Assembly (NCBI GenBank): GCA_016193565.1
Contig: JACPRY010000002.1
Location: 1-42,435 of the forward strand
Reading direction: 5' to 3'
DNA length: 42,435 bases
From: Armatimonadota bacterium
GTDB lineage: Bacteria; Sysuimicrobiota; Sysuimicrobiia; Sysuimicrobiales; Kaftiobacteriaceae
Shown: positions 31,837 through 42,377 of the stretch, in pieces
How the letters are laid out: the number at the start of each line of letters is the position of its first letter
Position numbering within the stretch: the first letter of the stretch is position 1
Translations under genes and position numbers: made by a program
The notes under the pieces: model-generated
Told to the model about the DNA's origin: nothing
Databases searched by the model: none
The model's input: only the letters and a program-made list of their open reading frames with translations

Positions 31837-32762
31837 GATCTCTTCACACGAAGCCCTTCCCGCGGGTGGGCCTGGCGGTAGACTCGGCGCAGATGATCGC
31901 GGGTGACGTGCGTGTACACTTGCGTGGTGCTGATCGAGGCGTGGCCCAGCATCTCCTGGACCGCGCGTAGGTCTGCGCCGCGTTCCAGCAGATGCGTGGC
32001 AAACGAGTGACGGAGGACGTGCGGCGTCAGCGGCTTTCCGATGCCTGCCCGGCGCGCGTAGATCTTGATGAGTTTCCAGCATGCCTGCCGGGTCAATCTG
32101 CCGCCCCGGCGGTTGGTGAACAGTGCCTGGCCGCCGCGACCCCGTGTGAGCGGCGGCCGCGCGTACAGGAGGTAACCGCGAAGCGCCCTGACCGCTTTAC
32201 TGCCGACCGGGACGATGCGCTCCTTGTTCCCTTTGCCGATCGTGCGCACGACTTCGTGGGCCAGGTCCACGTCGCCGAGGTCAAGGTTGACCAGTTCGGA
32301 CACGCGCAGCCCGCTCGCGTACAGCAGCTCGAGCATCGCCAAGTCCCTGCTGCCCGCCGGCGTCGTGGGATCGGGCATCGAAAGCAGGAGGCCGACCTCG
32401 TCGATCCTGAGCACGTTCGGCAGTTGCTTCGGTAGCTTCGGGGGGGCCAGATCGAGCGTCGGATCGTGCCGTAGAACCTCTTCGCGCAGCAGAAAACGGT
32501 AGAAGGCACGAATGGCAGCCGCACGCCGCTTGATCGTGGCCGCCGAGCGCCCGTGCCGGCGCAGGGTGAGCAGATACACGGTGAGTCCTGCCCGGTCGAC
32601 GTCCGCAGGGCTCTTGGCGCCGTGCGAGGTCACGAATGCTGCAAACTCAACAAGATCGCACCGGTAGGCATCGACACTGGCGCGCGCCAGTCCCTGCTCA
32701 GCCAGCGCATACGCCAGAAAGGCCTCGATGTGCGCGGCAAAGGGGACACGGCTGCGGCTCAT
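31833..32762 (-). CDS. xerD: Tyrosine recombinase XerC/XerD
   Basis: 309 residues. The N-terminal SAM-like domain ([20 protein letters not shown]) is followed by the catalytic domain: Arg in [13 protein letters not shown], Lys in [11 protein letters not shown], His/Arg in [12 protein letters not shown], His in MLGHASI and the nucleophile Tyr in TTQVYTHV. It would resolve chromosome dimers at dif. Its place between a Nudix hydrolase and deoB is a conserved Gram-positive-type order. It overlaps both neighbours by ATGA/GTGA junctions. XerD is preferred over XerC by general look only. Confidence 0.93.
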   Translation of the reverse strand: MSRSRVPFAAHIEAFLAYALAEQGLARASVDAYRCDLVEFAAFVTSHGAKSPADVDRAGLTVYLLTLRRHGRSAATIKRRAAAIRAFYRFLLREEVLRHDPTLDLAPPKLPKQLPNVLRIDEVGLLLSMPDPTTPAGSRDLAMLELLYASGLRVSELVNLDLGDVDLAHEVVRTIGKGNKERIVPVGSKAVRALRGYLLYARPPLTRGRGGQALFTNRRGGRLTRQACWKLIKIYARRAGIGKPLTPHVLRHSFATHLLERGADLRAVQEMLGHASISTTQVYTHVTRDHLRRVYRQAHPREGLRVKRS

Positions 32763-33286
32763 GTGCGGGCACGGGGCGAGCCGGCCAGCAGCAGTCCGAT
32801 GATCGACTTTGCGTCGATGATCTCAGCGCCGATGAGACCCTGCGCCTGCGTCAGCGCCATCGGCACGACCGCCAGATCTTCCTCTTCACGATCACGTGAG
32901 GCCGGATGGAGCCCTTCGGCGAGATAGAGATGGACCTGCTCGGTCAGGAAGCCAGGCGAGGGCAGGAAAGTCATGAGACGCCGGATGCGCGCGGCCTGCA
33001 TCCCCACTTCTTCCGCGAGTTCGCGCTGCAAACAGCCTTCAACGCTCTCTCCCGGCTCGATCGTTCCCGCGGGGATCTCGAGGAGTGCCCGTCCGGCCGC
33101 AGTCCGGAACTGACGGACCAACAGCACCCGGCCGTCATCGGTGAGAGGAACGATCGCCACCGCCCCGCGGTGCTCGACGATCTCGCGCGCTGCCGTGCGG
33201 CCGCTGGGGAGGACAACCTCATCGACTCGCAGGGAGACCACGGCCCCGTCGTAGACGCGCGTCGATTTCACGAGCTTTTCGCCCAC
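32759..33286 (-). CDS. ADP-ribose pyrophosphatase-type Nudix hydrolase
   Basis: 175 residues. The Nudix box runs from GTIEPGESVEGCLQRELAEE to VG, with all invariant residues. Upstream, REIVEHRGAVAIVPLTDDG and LVRQFRTAAGRALLEIPAG are typical of the NudF/ADP-ribose group, and the Pro after the box region (LPSPGFLTEQVHLY) supports it. It hydrolyses ADP-ribose to AMP and ribose-5-phosphate, which joins it to the pentose-phosphate output of the operon. GTG start nine bases after the aminotransferase stop. Confidence 0.94.
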   Translation of the reverse strand: MGEKLVKSTRVYDGAVVSLRVDEVVLPSGRTAAREIVEHRGAVAIVPLTDDGRVLLVRQFRTAAGRALLEIPAGTIEPGESVEGCLQRELAEEVGMQAARIRRLMTFLPSPGFLTEQVHLYLAEGLHPASRDREEEDLAVVPMALTQAQGLIGAEIIDAKSIIGLLLAGSPRART

Positions 33287-33295
33287 AGACGAACG

Positions 33296-34198
33296 CTACG
33301 TCCGCCCTTCAACGACCTCGGTCTCGTAGATCGGCGTGCCCTCGCGCCGGGTGAGCTCGCGGAACAGCTTCATGACCCTGAGCGTCGTGGGTCCGGGCGC
33401 GCCCGTCCCGATGCGGCGGCTGTCCACCTCCACGACCGGCCCGACCTCCGCGCCGGTGCCGGTGAGGAAGCACTCTTCGGCGGTGTAGACGTCGTACATG
33501 GTGAAGACCTTCTCGAGCATCGGCAGTCCCAGCTCGCGCACGAGCCCCATCACCGTCTCGCGGGTGATCCCCTTGAGAATACCCAGGTAGGGCGCCGGGG
33601 TCCAGACCTCGCCGCCTCGGACCAGGAAGATATTTTCTGCGCTGCACTCGCAGACGTAGCCGTCGCTCGTGAGCATGATCGCCTCGTCGACGCCGGCCAG
33701 GTTGGCCTCCATCCGCGCCATGATGCCGTTGAGGTAGTTCAGCGTCTTCGCCTGCGGGGAGAGCGCGTCCGGCCGCACCTTGCGGGTCGTGGCGTGGATC
33801 GCGCGCAGCCCGCGAAGGTACGCCTCTTCGGGATGCAGCTGGATGGTGTCAACGATGATCACCACGCTGGCCGTTTTGCACTTGCGGGGGTCCAGCCCGA
33901 GATCGCCCACGCCGCGCGACACGACCGGCCTGATGTAAGCGTCGCGCAGGCCACAGCGCCGCACCGTCTCCAGGATCGCCTGCTTCATCTGCTCTGGAGA
34001 GAGCGGGATCTCCAGCATGAGGTAGTGGGCTGAGTCATAGAGGCGCTTCACATGTTCGTCCAGCCGGAAGACGCGGCCGTGGTACACGCGGATGCCTTCG
34101 AAGATCCCGTCGCCGTAGAGGTAGCCGTGGTCGAAGACGGAGATCTTGGCTTCTTCCTTGGGAACGAACTGCCCGTTGATGTACGTGACGAGCCCCAT
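33296..34198 (-). CDS. ilvE: Branched-chain amino acid aminotransferase
   Basis: 300 residues of PLP fold type IV. YINGQFVPKEEAKISVFDHG and YGDGIFEGIRVY mark the N-terminal part. The PLP Lys is in LSPQAKTLNYLNGIMA, followed by DEAIMLTSDGYVCECSAENIF, where D-amino acid aminotransferases and aminodeoxychorismate lyases differ. It reversibly transaminates Val, Leu and Ile. Valine breakdown would give isobutyryl-CoA, the substrate of the mutase in this window, although the genes are 14 kb apart. ATG 34198 lies four bases from the pyrG stop with a GGAGGC-type ribosome site. Confidence 0.93.
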   Translation of the reverse strand: MGLVTYINGQFVPKEEAKISVFDHGYLYGDGIFEGIRVYHGRVFRLDEHVKRLYDSAHYLMLEIPLSPEQMKQAILETVRRCGLRDAYIRPVVSRGVGDLGLDPRKCKTASVVIIVDTIQLHPEEAYLRGLRAIHATTRKVRPDALSPQAKTLNYLNGIMARMEANLAGVDEAIMLTSDGYVCECSAENIFLVRGGEVWTPAPYLGILKGITRETVMGLVRELGLPMLEKVFTMYDVYTAEECFLTGTGAEVGPVVEVDSRRIGTGAPGPTTLRVMKLFRELTRREGTPIYETEVVEGRT

Positions 34199-34202
34199 GT
34201 CC

Positions 34203-36699
<2,497 letters not shown>

Positions 36700-36703
<4 letters not shown>

Positions 36704-37524
36704 CTCCGTGCCGCTCCCAGCACGGTGTCATGCGCCTGCGCCACCATCGATTCGACATCGATCTCTATTGATTCACCGCGCACATTTTTCAGGAGCAGGA
36801 AGAACTCCAGGTTACCTTCGGGCCCCGCCACAGGCGACGGCGTGGCGCGCAGGACGCTCCATCCGCCGGACCGCGCCGTCTCGATCACGTCACCGAGCAC
36901 GCGCCGGTGCACCGCCGCCTCACGAACGACGCCGCGCTTGAGCTGCTTGCTTCCGGCTTCAAACTGTGGCTTCACCAGGACGACCGCCGTGCCGCTGAGT
37001 TTGAGCAACCGCCGCACCGCGGGAAGAATCTTGCCGAGCGAGATGAAGGACACATCAACGGTGGCGAGGTCTGCAAGTCCGCCGAGATCGTCAGCGGTCA
37101 CATCGCGCACGTCGTGCTGTTCCAGACTCCTGACGCGCGGATCGTTCCGGAGACGCCAGTCCAGTTGCCCTGTTCCCACGTCTATGGCCGCGACGCGAGA
37201 CGCCCCGCGTTGCAGCAGGCAGTCGGTAAACCCGCCAGTCGATGCTCCGACGTCCACCGCCACAAGGCCGTCAGGCGCAATCCCGAACTCGCGCAGGGCG
37301 TGATCGAGTTTGAGCCCGCCGCGGCTCGCGAACGCCGGCCGGGAGGGCCGGAGTTCTACTGCCGCGTCATCAGCGACGGTCATGCCCGCTTTCGCTGCGC
37401 GAACGCCATTCACGTAGACTTCTCCAGCAAGGATGGCGGCCTGTGCCTTGGCCCGGGACGATGCGAGACCCCGTTCTACCAGCAATGCATCCAGGCGTAT
37501 CCGCCTGTGGGCCACCGTCATCAT
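36700..37524 (-). CDS. tlyA: TlyA-family rRNA 2'-O-methyltransferase
   Basis: 274 residues. An N-terminal S4 RNA-binding domain (RIRLDALLVERGLASSRAKA, ILAGEVYVNG) joins a SAM methyltransferase of the FtsJ type: ASRGGLKLDHALREFGI, VDVGASTGGFTDCLLQRGA, DVSFISLGKILPAV and KPQFEAGSKQLKRGVV. TlyA methylates 23S C1920 and, in the long form, 16S C1409; this length fits the long form. ATG 37524 overlaps the ispA stop (a second ATG follows at once). Confidence 0.95.
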
Positions 37525-38453
37525 CGCTCGCGCGCCAACAGGTACTCCGCCAGCTCGCGCAGGATCCGCCCGCGCGGGCCGAGATCGGCGATCGCCGCCT
37601 CGCCCTCACCCGTCAGTGCCGCGGCAATCTGCCGCGAGCGCTCGATCCCAAACGCGATGGGATAGGTCAGTTTCGAGCGAGCGGCGTCACTGCCCAGCCG
37701 CTTGCCCACCGCGGACTCCTCCCCAATGACGTCCAGAATGTCGTCCACGATTTGAAACGCCACTCCCACGCGCTCGCCGTATCGGCCCAGCGCTGTGACC
37801 GTGCGGTCATCGGCACCTGCCAGCATCGCGCCCGACAGCACCGAGGCGCGGATGAGTCGTCCGGTCTTGCGAAGATGGATCTCCCGGACCATGTCGGCAC
37901 GGGGGATCCTGGATGGCGCACGGCCGGCAGGGAACGTGCGGCCTTCTTCGCCGAGCAGATCCAGCACCTGTCCACCCACCATCCCGTCGGTACCGATCGA
38001 CTCTGCGATCAAGCGGCTCACCAGTAGCGTGCGCTCGGCGCCGACGGCATCGGCGGCGGAGGCGATGAGCGCAAACGCCAGCGCATGGAGCGCGTCCCCG
38101 GCGAGCACCGCGATCGCATCACCGAACGCGACGTGACAGGCGGGCCGGCCGTGACGCATATCCGAGTTATCCATCGCGGGCAGGTCGTCGTGAATAAGCG
38201 AATACGTGTGGATCAACTCCACCGCGCACGCGACCGGCAGCGCCTGCGTGGGATTGCCGCCGCACGTTTCGCTACCGGCCAGCACCAGCATCGGACGCAA
38301 TCGTTTGCCCCCGGCAAACACGCAGTACCGCATCGCCCGGTGGATGATTTCGGGAGGCTGAGACTCTGGCGGCAAGGAGCGGTCGAGCGCCTCATCCACA
38401 AGGCGTCCGCGCGTCTCAAGGTACTGTTGCAGGGTGAGGTCCGTGACCGGCAT
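37521..38453 (-). CDS. ispA: Short-chain polyprenyl diphosphate synthase (farnesyl/geranylgeranyl type)
   Basis: 310 residues. Condenses IPP with allylic diphosphates. The first aspartate-rich motif is HDDLPAMDNSDMRHGRP (DDxxxxD type), the second QIVDDILDVIGEE. GGKRLRPMLVLAGSE and TGRLIRASVLSGAML are also typical. The two residues between the Asp pairs of the first motif suggest farnesyl or geranylgeranyl product, not long chain. The xseA/xseB and dxs genes often found beside it are absent here. ATG 38453. Confidence 0.93.
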   Translation of the reverse strand: MPVTDLTLQQYLETRGRLVDEALDRSLPPESQPPEIIHRAMRYCVFAGGKRLRPMLVLAGSETCGGNPTQALPVACAVELIHTYSLIHDDLPAMDNSDMRHGRPACHVAFGDAIAVLAGDALHALAFALIASAADAVGAERTLLVSRLIAESIGTDGMVGGQVLDLLGEEGRTFPAGRAPSRIPRADMVREIHLRKTGRLIRASVLSGAMLAGADDRTVTALGRYGERVGVAFQIVDDILDVIGEESAVGKRLGSDAARSKLTYPIAFGIERSRQIAAALTGEGEAAIADLGPRGRILRELAEYLLARER

Positions 38454-38465
38454 GACTAGGAACCG

Positions 38466-38750
38466 TTACCCGACAATGTGAAACCCCCGACCACCCGACG
38501 GCGCTTCCCACGTCATCTGGAGATCGTCCACCCGGGCACCCGAGGGGCCGGCTCGAATAGCCTCGATGAAGGTCTCGACCGCGTCCCGCGAACCTTCCAC
38601 CGCCGTCTCGACGCGGCCGTCGGGCAGGTTGCGGGTGAACCCCGACACCCCAAGCCGCCGGGCCGTGCGCTCTGCGAAGAACCTAAAGCCGACGCCCTGC
38701 ACGCTGCCGCGGATCCAGAGGTGACAGCGGACACTCTCAGGCACGTGCAT
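38466..38750 (-). CDS. acyP: Acylphosphatase
   Basis: 94 residues. Hydrolyses acyl phosphates. The active-site Arg is in GSVQGVGFRFFAERTA, and the Asn in SGFTRNLPDGRVE; the C-terminal strand is GGRGFHIVG. ATG 38750 (or 38753) lies within the last codons of nusB, so the genes overlap by 14 bases. Acyl phosphates are made for PlsY-type lipid synthesis, but no direct link is shown. Confidence 0.93.
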   Translation of the reverse strand: MHVPESVRCHLWIRGSVQGVGFRFFAERTARRLGVSGFTRNLPDGRVETAVEGSRDAVETFIEAIRAGPSGARVDDLQMTWEAPSGGRGFHIVG

Positions 38751-39177
38751 CATCCTGCCCTGCTCCGGCCGGGAGCTTCCGGTACACGGCTCCCAGCACA
38801 CCGTTCACGAACTTCCCTGATTCGTCCGTGCCGTAGCGCTTCGCGAGTACGACCGCTTCGTTGATGACGACCCGTGCCGGCGTGTCGAGGTAGAACAGTT
38901 CGTACGTGGCCATGCGCAGGATCGTCCGGTCGGTGCTCGCGAGCCGGTCGACCGGCCAGTCCTTCGTGAGTGAGGCCAGCGTCCGGTCGATCTCGGTACG
39001 GTGTGTCCATGTCCCTTCACACAGTGCGCGGACGAACGGCCATTCCGACTCCGGAACTCCAGACTGAACCCGGGCGAGGGCCGCGGCCAGGGGGTGTCTG
39101 CCGACATCAACCTCGAAGAGGACGCGCAGCGCGAGTTCCCGCATCCGCCGGCGAGACCCCACTTTCGGCCGGCTCAC
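38737..39177 (-). CDS. nusB: Transcription antitermination factor NusB
   Basis: 146 residues from GTG 39177, chosen because GGAG lies upstream and the longer form adds an unusual Arg-rich tail. The helical NusB fold shows RRRMRELALRVLFEVD, FVRALCEGTWTHRTEID, DWPVDRLASTDRTILRMATY and VINEAVVLAKRYGTDESGKF, then VNGVLG. It binds boxA RNA with NusE for rRNA antitermination. A strong promoter lies 270 bases upstream, leaving a long leader with structure. Confidence 0.95.
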   Translation of the reverse strand: MSRPKVGSRRRMRELALRVLFEVDVGRHPLAAALARVQSGVPESEWPFVRALCEGTWTHRTEIDRTLASLTKDWPVDRLASTDRTILRMATYELFYLDTPARVVINEAVVLAKRYGTDESGKFVNGVLGAVYRKLPAGAGQDDARA

Positions 39178-39306
39178 TGCATCGACGCTCCGGCGCGCCG
39201 CACGGCATGTGGCGACCACCAGTGTACCCGAGCAGCGGGCCGGCGGCGCAGCGAGGCCGAACCGCGAAAAGACCTACCGGATGAAGCACCAATCGATGTC
39301 TCTTGT

Positions 39307-39386
39307 GGGCAGGCGGTGAGGCCGGTGGATCTAGCACGTTGAAAACGAAAGGACCACCTTGCGGTGGCTTGATGGCTCGCCTGCCC
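39307..39386 (-). ncRNA. Candidate structured leader RNA upstream of nusB
   Basis: An 80-nt segment closed by a perfect 9-bp stem (GGGCAGGCG / CGCCTGCCC, 39307-39315 with 39378-39386). It encloses at least two hairpins: CCACC/GGTGG with a 4-nt loop (39354-39367) and CGTT/AACG with a 3-nt loop (39337-39347). A second GGTGG (39323-39327) could pair with the same CCACC, giving a switchable fold. A further stem (CCCAAC/GTTGGG region, 39384-39402) lies before it on the minus strand. It fits a leader of the nusB operon but matches no riboswitch I know. Confidence 0.45.
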
Positions 39387-39449
39387 AACCGGTTCGTTGG
39401 GCCCGGTCAGACACGCGTCAATCACCCGCGGGTGGCCCTGCACGGAGGT

Positions 39450-39478
39450 ATTATAGAGGGTCTATTTCACCCGTTCAA
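39450..39478 (-). promoter_or_regulatory. Strong sigma-70-type promoter for the nusB operon
   Basis: On the minus strand TTGAAC (39473-39478), an exact 17-base spacer and a perfect TATAAT (39450-39455). The -35 box lies in the last codons of efp. Transcription would start near 39443, giving about 265 nt of leader before nusB. This is the best promoter match seen in the window. Confidence 0.8.
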
Positions 39479-40022
39479 GGTATTCGCCCGTGCGCGTGTC
39501 GATGCGCACGCGATCGCCTGCGGAGACGAAGAACGGCACCTGCACCGTGATCCCGGTCTCCAGCTTCGCCGGTTTTGAACTGCCGGCAGCGGTGTCCCCT
39601 TTCACTCCCGGCGGTGTCTCCACCACCTCAAGCTCCACGGCGTTCGGCAGCTCGACAGCGATCGGCCGGCCCTCGTAAAACACGACGGTGACATCGGTGT
39701 TTTCCTTCAAGTAGCCCACGGCATCGCCGAGCAATGCATTCGGGAGCGAGAGCTGCTCGTACGTCTGGTGATCCATCACGACGTACTCGCCCGCCTGCGA
39801 GTACAGGAACTGCATCGGCTTCCGATCGAGGTAGGCCTGGCTCACGCGCTCATCGGAGGTGAAGTTGCGTTCCAGCACGGCCCCGGTCTTCAGGTTGCGG
39901 AGCCTCGCGCGCACGAACGCCTGGCGCTGCGCCCGCTTGTGATGGTGTGTCTCAATCACCGCGTATAGGTCGCCTTCCAGCTGGATGACCACGCCCGGGC
40001 GGAGATCGCCGGTCGAGATCAT
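39462..40022 (-). CDS. efp: Elongation factor P with an atypical tip
   Basis: 186 residues with the three OB-like domains of EF-P: ISTGDLRPGVVIQLEGDLYA, then FVRARLRNLKTGAVLE, FLYSQAGEYVVMDHQTYEQ and the C-terminal KLETGITVQVPFFV with GDRVRIDTRTGEYLERV. The loop that enters the peptidyl-transferase centre normally carries Lys or Arg (KPGKGQAF in E. coli, Lys34). Here it reads KRAQRQAF, with Gln32 at the modified position, so beta-lysylation, rhamnosylation and aminopentanol modification all lack their target. ATG overlaps the peptidase stop (ATGA). Confidence 0.95.
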   Translation of the reverse strand: MISTGDLRPGVVIQLEGDLYAVIETHHHKRAQRQAFVRARLRNLKTGAVLERNFTSDERVSQAYLDRKPMQFLYSQAGEYVVMDHQTYEQLSLPNALLGDAVGYLKENTDVTVVFYEGRPIAVELPNAVELEVVETPPGVKGDTAAGSSKPAKLETGITVQVPFFVSAGDRVRIDTRTGEYLERVK

Positions 40023-41080
40023 AGGACCAGCAGCTCCTTCGGCGCGCGCGTGAGAACTTCACTGGCGTGGTCGCGGATCACCACGAGGTCTTCGATGCGC
40101 ACCCCGCCCCACCCGGCCAGGTAGATGCCGGGTTCTACCGTCACCACCATGCTCGCTCCGAGCACGGCGTCCTCACGCGGAGACAGCGTCGGGCCCTCGT
40201 GCACCATCAGGCCGACGCCGTGCCCCAAACTGTGCCCAAAGGCATCCCCGTAGCCAGCGCCGGCGATCACGTCGCGCGCCAGCGCATCGGCTTCCTTGCC
40301 CGTCATGCCGGCATGAATGCCGCGCACCGCCGTCTGCTGCGCCTCAAGGACGAGCGCGTAGACCTCCCGCTGCTTTGGTGACACTTCGTCGATCACCACG
40401 GTGCGCGTGCAGTCAGAGTTGTAGTGACGGTACACCGCCCCGAAATCCAAGGTCACGAGGTCCCCTGCCTGCAGGACGCGCTCGGCGGCGCGCCCGTGCG
40501 GGAGCGATGAGCGCGGGCCGCTGGCGACGATGGTCTCGAACGCCTCCTTGTCCGCGCCGTGGCGCCGCATGAAGAACTCCATCTCCAGGGCGATATCGCG
40601 CTCCACCGCCCCGGGCCGCAGGTACGAGCGGATGTGGGCGAACGCCGCATCAGCGATCTCGACGGCCTTCCGGATGCGCGAGAGTTCCTCGTCGTCTTTC
40701 ACCCAACGCGCCCGGTCCAGGCCTTCCATCGGCACCAATTCCGCCGGCTGAAGTCTTGTCGTGTAGTCCTGATACTGCTTGACGGTGACTGATTCGCTCT
40801 CGAAACCGATCCGCTTCCATTCCCGCTGCTGCACGAGCGCGGCCAGCGTTTCGATGTACTGCCGGTCGGCCTTCATCACCTCGAACTCGGGCGCCTCGCG
40901 TCCCGCCTGCTCCACGTACCGGAAGTCCACCAATAAGATCGCTTCTTTCCGCGTGACGATCGCGACGCCGTCGGAGCCAAAGAACCCCGTCACGTACGCC
41001 CGGTTCTCGGACTTCTGAATGAGCAGCGCATCCAGGTTATGCTGGCTGAGCATCGAGCGAACCCGCTCGAGTCGAGACAT
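40019..41080 (-). CDS. Xaa-Pro aminopeptidase/dipeptidase (M24B)
   Basis: 353 residues with the creatinase-like N-terminal domain (MSRLERVRSMLSQHNLDALL, NRAYVTGFFGSDGV) and the pita-bread metallopeptidase domain. The five metal ligands are Asp in VTLDFGAVY, Asp in YNSDCTRTV, His in GHSLGHGVGLMVHEGP, Glu in VTVEPGIYL and Glu in VRIEDLVVI. It removes residues before proline. The pepQ/pepP-efp pairing is widespread and functionally sensible, since EF-P helps synthesise proline-rich peptides. ATG 41080 is preferred; upstream sequence lacks family similarity. Confidence 0.95.
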   Translation of the reverse strand: MSRLERVRSMLSQHNLDALLIQKSENRAYVTGFFGSDGVAIVTRKEAILLVDFRYVEQAGREAPEFEVMKADRQYIETLAALVQQREWKRIGFESESVTVKQYQDYTTRLQPAELVPMEGLDRARWVKDDEELSRIRKAVEIADAAFAHIRSYLRPGAVERDIALEMEFFMRRHGADKEAFETIVASGPRSSLPHGRAAERVLQAGDLVTLDFGAVYRHYNSDCTRTVVIDEVSPKQREVYALVLEAQQTAVRGIHAGMTGKEADALARDVIAGAGYGDAFGHSLGHGVGLMVHEGPTLSPREDAVLGASMVVTVEPGIYLAGWGGVRIEDLVVIRDHASEVLTRAPKELLVL

Positions 41081-41173
41081 CAAGATAACTACGCTCCTCG
41101 CGCAATCTGATCCTGACTTTGGTTCGTGAGTTCTGGTGGAATGGCCTTCTCCAGTCGCACCACGCATCCAACG

Positions 41174-41755
41174 TCATTCTGCGACGGCGGTTTCAGTTGG
41201 TCGAGCGGTCTTCATTGAGTGACGGACGAACTCCACATAGGCCGATCTCGCTCGACCGCGGTCTTCCGCCAGGAGCGCAAGTACCGGCGCCACGTCGACG
41301 AGAGAATCTCCACCATCGGTCGCATAGGCGCCAAAACTGCTCCACGGATACTGCTCAGGCTGCTCTACGATGCCGGCTCGCACGGGGTTAAGGTGTACGT
41401 AGCACGTCGACTGGAGAAGATCCTCATTGCGATCGATAACCCGGCCATGGAAGCGCGTCGCAAACAGGTGCCCCCGTCTGGTGTGTTTCCGATTGAACGC
41501 GATTGCGTAGCGACCGTGCACCCACCAGATGCTTTCGGAGACGTTGGGCTTCGTCGTCTGAATGACGAGATGGATGTGGGTAGTCATCAGTGCGTAGGCG
41601 AAGATGCAAGGGTCGCACTTTGCCTTGGCTTCGGCGAGTAGGATCAGGTACCGATACCGATCCCCGTCGTCCACGAAGAGTGCGTCTCCGCCGGTGGCAT
41701 GCGCCGTGATGTGGTAGGTGACTCCGGCACCAAGCAAACGGTGCGCCCTAGGCAT
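41174..41755 (-). CDS. Y1 (HUH) single-strand transposase, RAYT/REP-associated type
   Basis: 193 residues of the Y1_Tnp family. The HUH motif is MTTHIHLVIQ (His60, His62) and the catalytic Tyr is Tyr119 in STCYVHLNPVRAGIV, the signature of REP-associated tyrosine transposases. HLFATRFHGRVID is typical too. RAYTs process REP hairpins in single-stranded DNA and are usually single-copy, not true insertion sequences. AGGAAGAG precedes ATG 41753-41755. The hairpin cluster immediately upstream (41773-41845) is the expected partner. Confidence 0.92.
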   Translation of the reverse strand: MPRAHRLLGAGVTYHITAHATGGDALFVDDGDRYRYLILLAEAKAKCDPCIFAYALMTTHIHLVIQTTKPNVSESIWWVHGRYAIAFNRKHTRRGHLFATRFHGRVIDRNEDLLQSTCYVHLNPVRAGIVEQPEQYPWSSFGAYATDGGDSLVDVAPVLALLAEDRGRARSAYVEFVRHSMKTARPTETAVAE

Positions 41756-41772
41756 TGCTCTTCCTCACAGGC

Positions 41773-41845
41773 CAGATCTGAGAGATCTGTGCCTCACCTC
41801 AGGTGCCAGGCACCTGAGTGCCTGGCACCTGAGTGCCTGGCACCG
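41773..41845. repeat. REP-like palindrome cluster beside the RAYT gene
   Basis: CAGATCT-GAG-AGATCTG (41773-41789) is followed by AGGTGCCAGGCAC-CTGA-GTGCCTGGCACCT (41801-41830), a perfect 13-bp stem with a 4-nt loop, and then a third half-site GAGTGCCTGGCACC (41831-41844). The word GTGCCTGGCAC thus occurs three times in alternating orientation within 45 bases. It lies between the transposase start and the pilin stop. The rest of the 140-base gap shows nothing. Confidence 0.8.
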
Positions 41846-41895
41846 GCATGAGAGATAGCTCAAATGGGTCATCTCCCTTTGTGCTCACGGTTGGC

Positions 41896-42375
41896 CTAGG
41901 GACAACCGGTGTTGGACACGCGGACCCGTCCTGTGGCGGGCATCACGCGGACGCACAGGTGGGCGGAGCCGGCTCTCAGGGTCACCGTGCCTCCGCCGGA
42001 TGGGGCGCCAAACAGACTGACACCCGTGAAGAACACCGCTGAGGAGGGGCTCCCGCCGAAGCGGACATGCGTCAGGTGAACGCGGGCGGGGAGGCGCTGC
42101 TCGCGCACGACGGTGGTCCTGCTCCCGGTCCGGATGAAGACGAGGTAGCGAGAGGCCTCGGGCCGGAACTCGATGCCGTGGCGGCGGTCGGGCTCTCGCT
42201 CGGCGATGGCGCGGGCCTGCACCAGCCGCAGATCAGCGACCAGCGTGATCGCGGCTGAGCGAAGGGCGACCCGGGACAGCAGGGGATACGCCAGCCAGAC
42301 GACCCCGAGCAGGCCGGCCGCCAGTCCACTGACGATGATGACCTCAAAGAGGGTCGCGCCTTTTTGCGTGGCCAC
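41896..42375 (-). CDS. Type II secretion/type IV pilus minor pseudopilin (GspH/FimT-like)
   Basis: 159 residues from GTG 42375; the frame stays open to 42414. The N-terminus is a class III signal peptide: QKG-ATLFEVIIVSGLAAG, cleaved by prepilin peptidase after Gly, with Glu at +5 and a long hydrophobic helix. The C-terminal GspH/FimT-like domain follows (ALRSAAITLVADLRLVQARA, and a late strand with VTLRAGSAHLCVRVM). It would be a minor subunit priming pilus or pseudopilus assembly. The rest of its cluster is presumably beyond the right edge. A hairpin overlaps its ribosome site. Confidence 0.85.
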   Translation of the reverse strand: MATQKGATLFEVIIVSGLAAGLLGVVWLAYPLLSRVALRSAAITLVADLRLVQARAIAEREPDRRHGIEFRPEASRYLVFIRTGSRTTVVREQRLPARVHLTHVRFGGSPSSAVFFTGVSLFGAPSGGGTVTLRAGSAHLCVRVMPATGRVRVSNTGCP

Positions 42376-42377
42376 GC

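Noticed and set aside
31837-32082. N-terminal extension of deoB
   Set aside because: The extra residues lie in another frame of xerD and do not resemble phosphopentomutase; GTG 31836 starts at the conserved [13 protein letters not shown] segment.
39307-39386. A named riboswitch class in the nusB leader
   Set aside because: I compared it by eye with TPP, FMN, SAM, cobalamin, c-di-GMP, glycine and ZTP consensus words and found none, so it is reported only as a candidate structure.
41174-41755. Complete IS200/IS605 insertion sequence
   Set aside because: There is no TnpB gene and no clear pair of element ends; the gene fits the single-copy RAYT type better.
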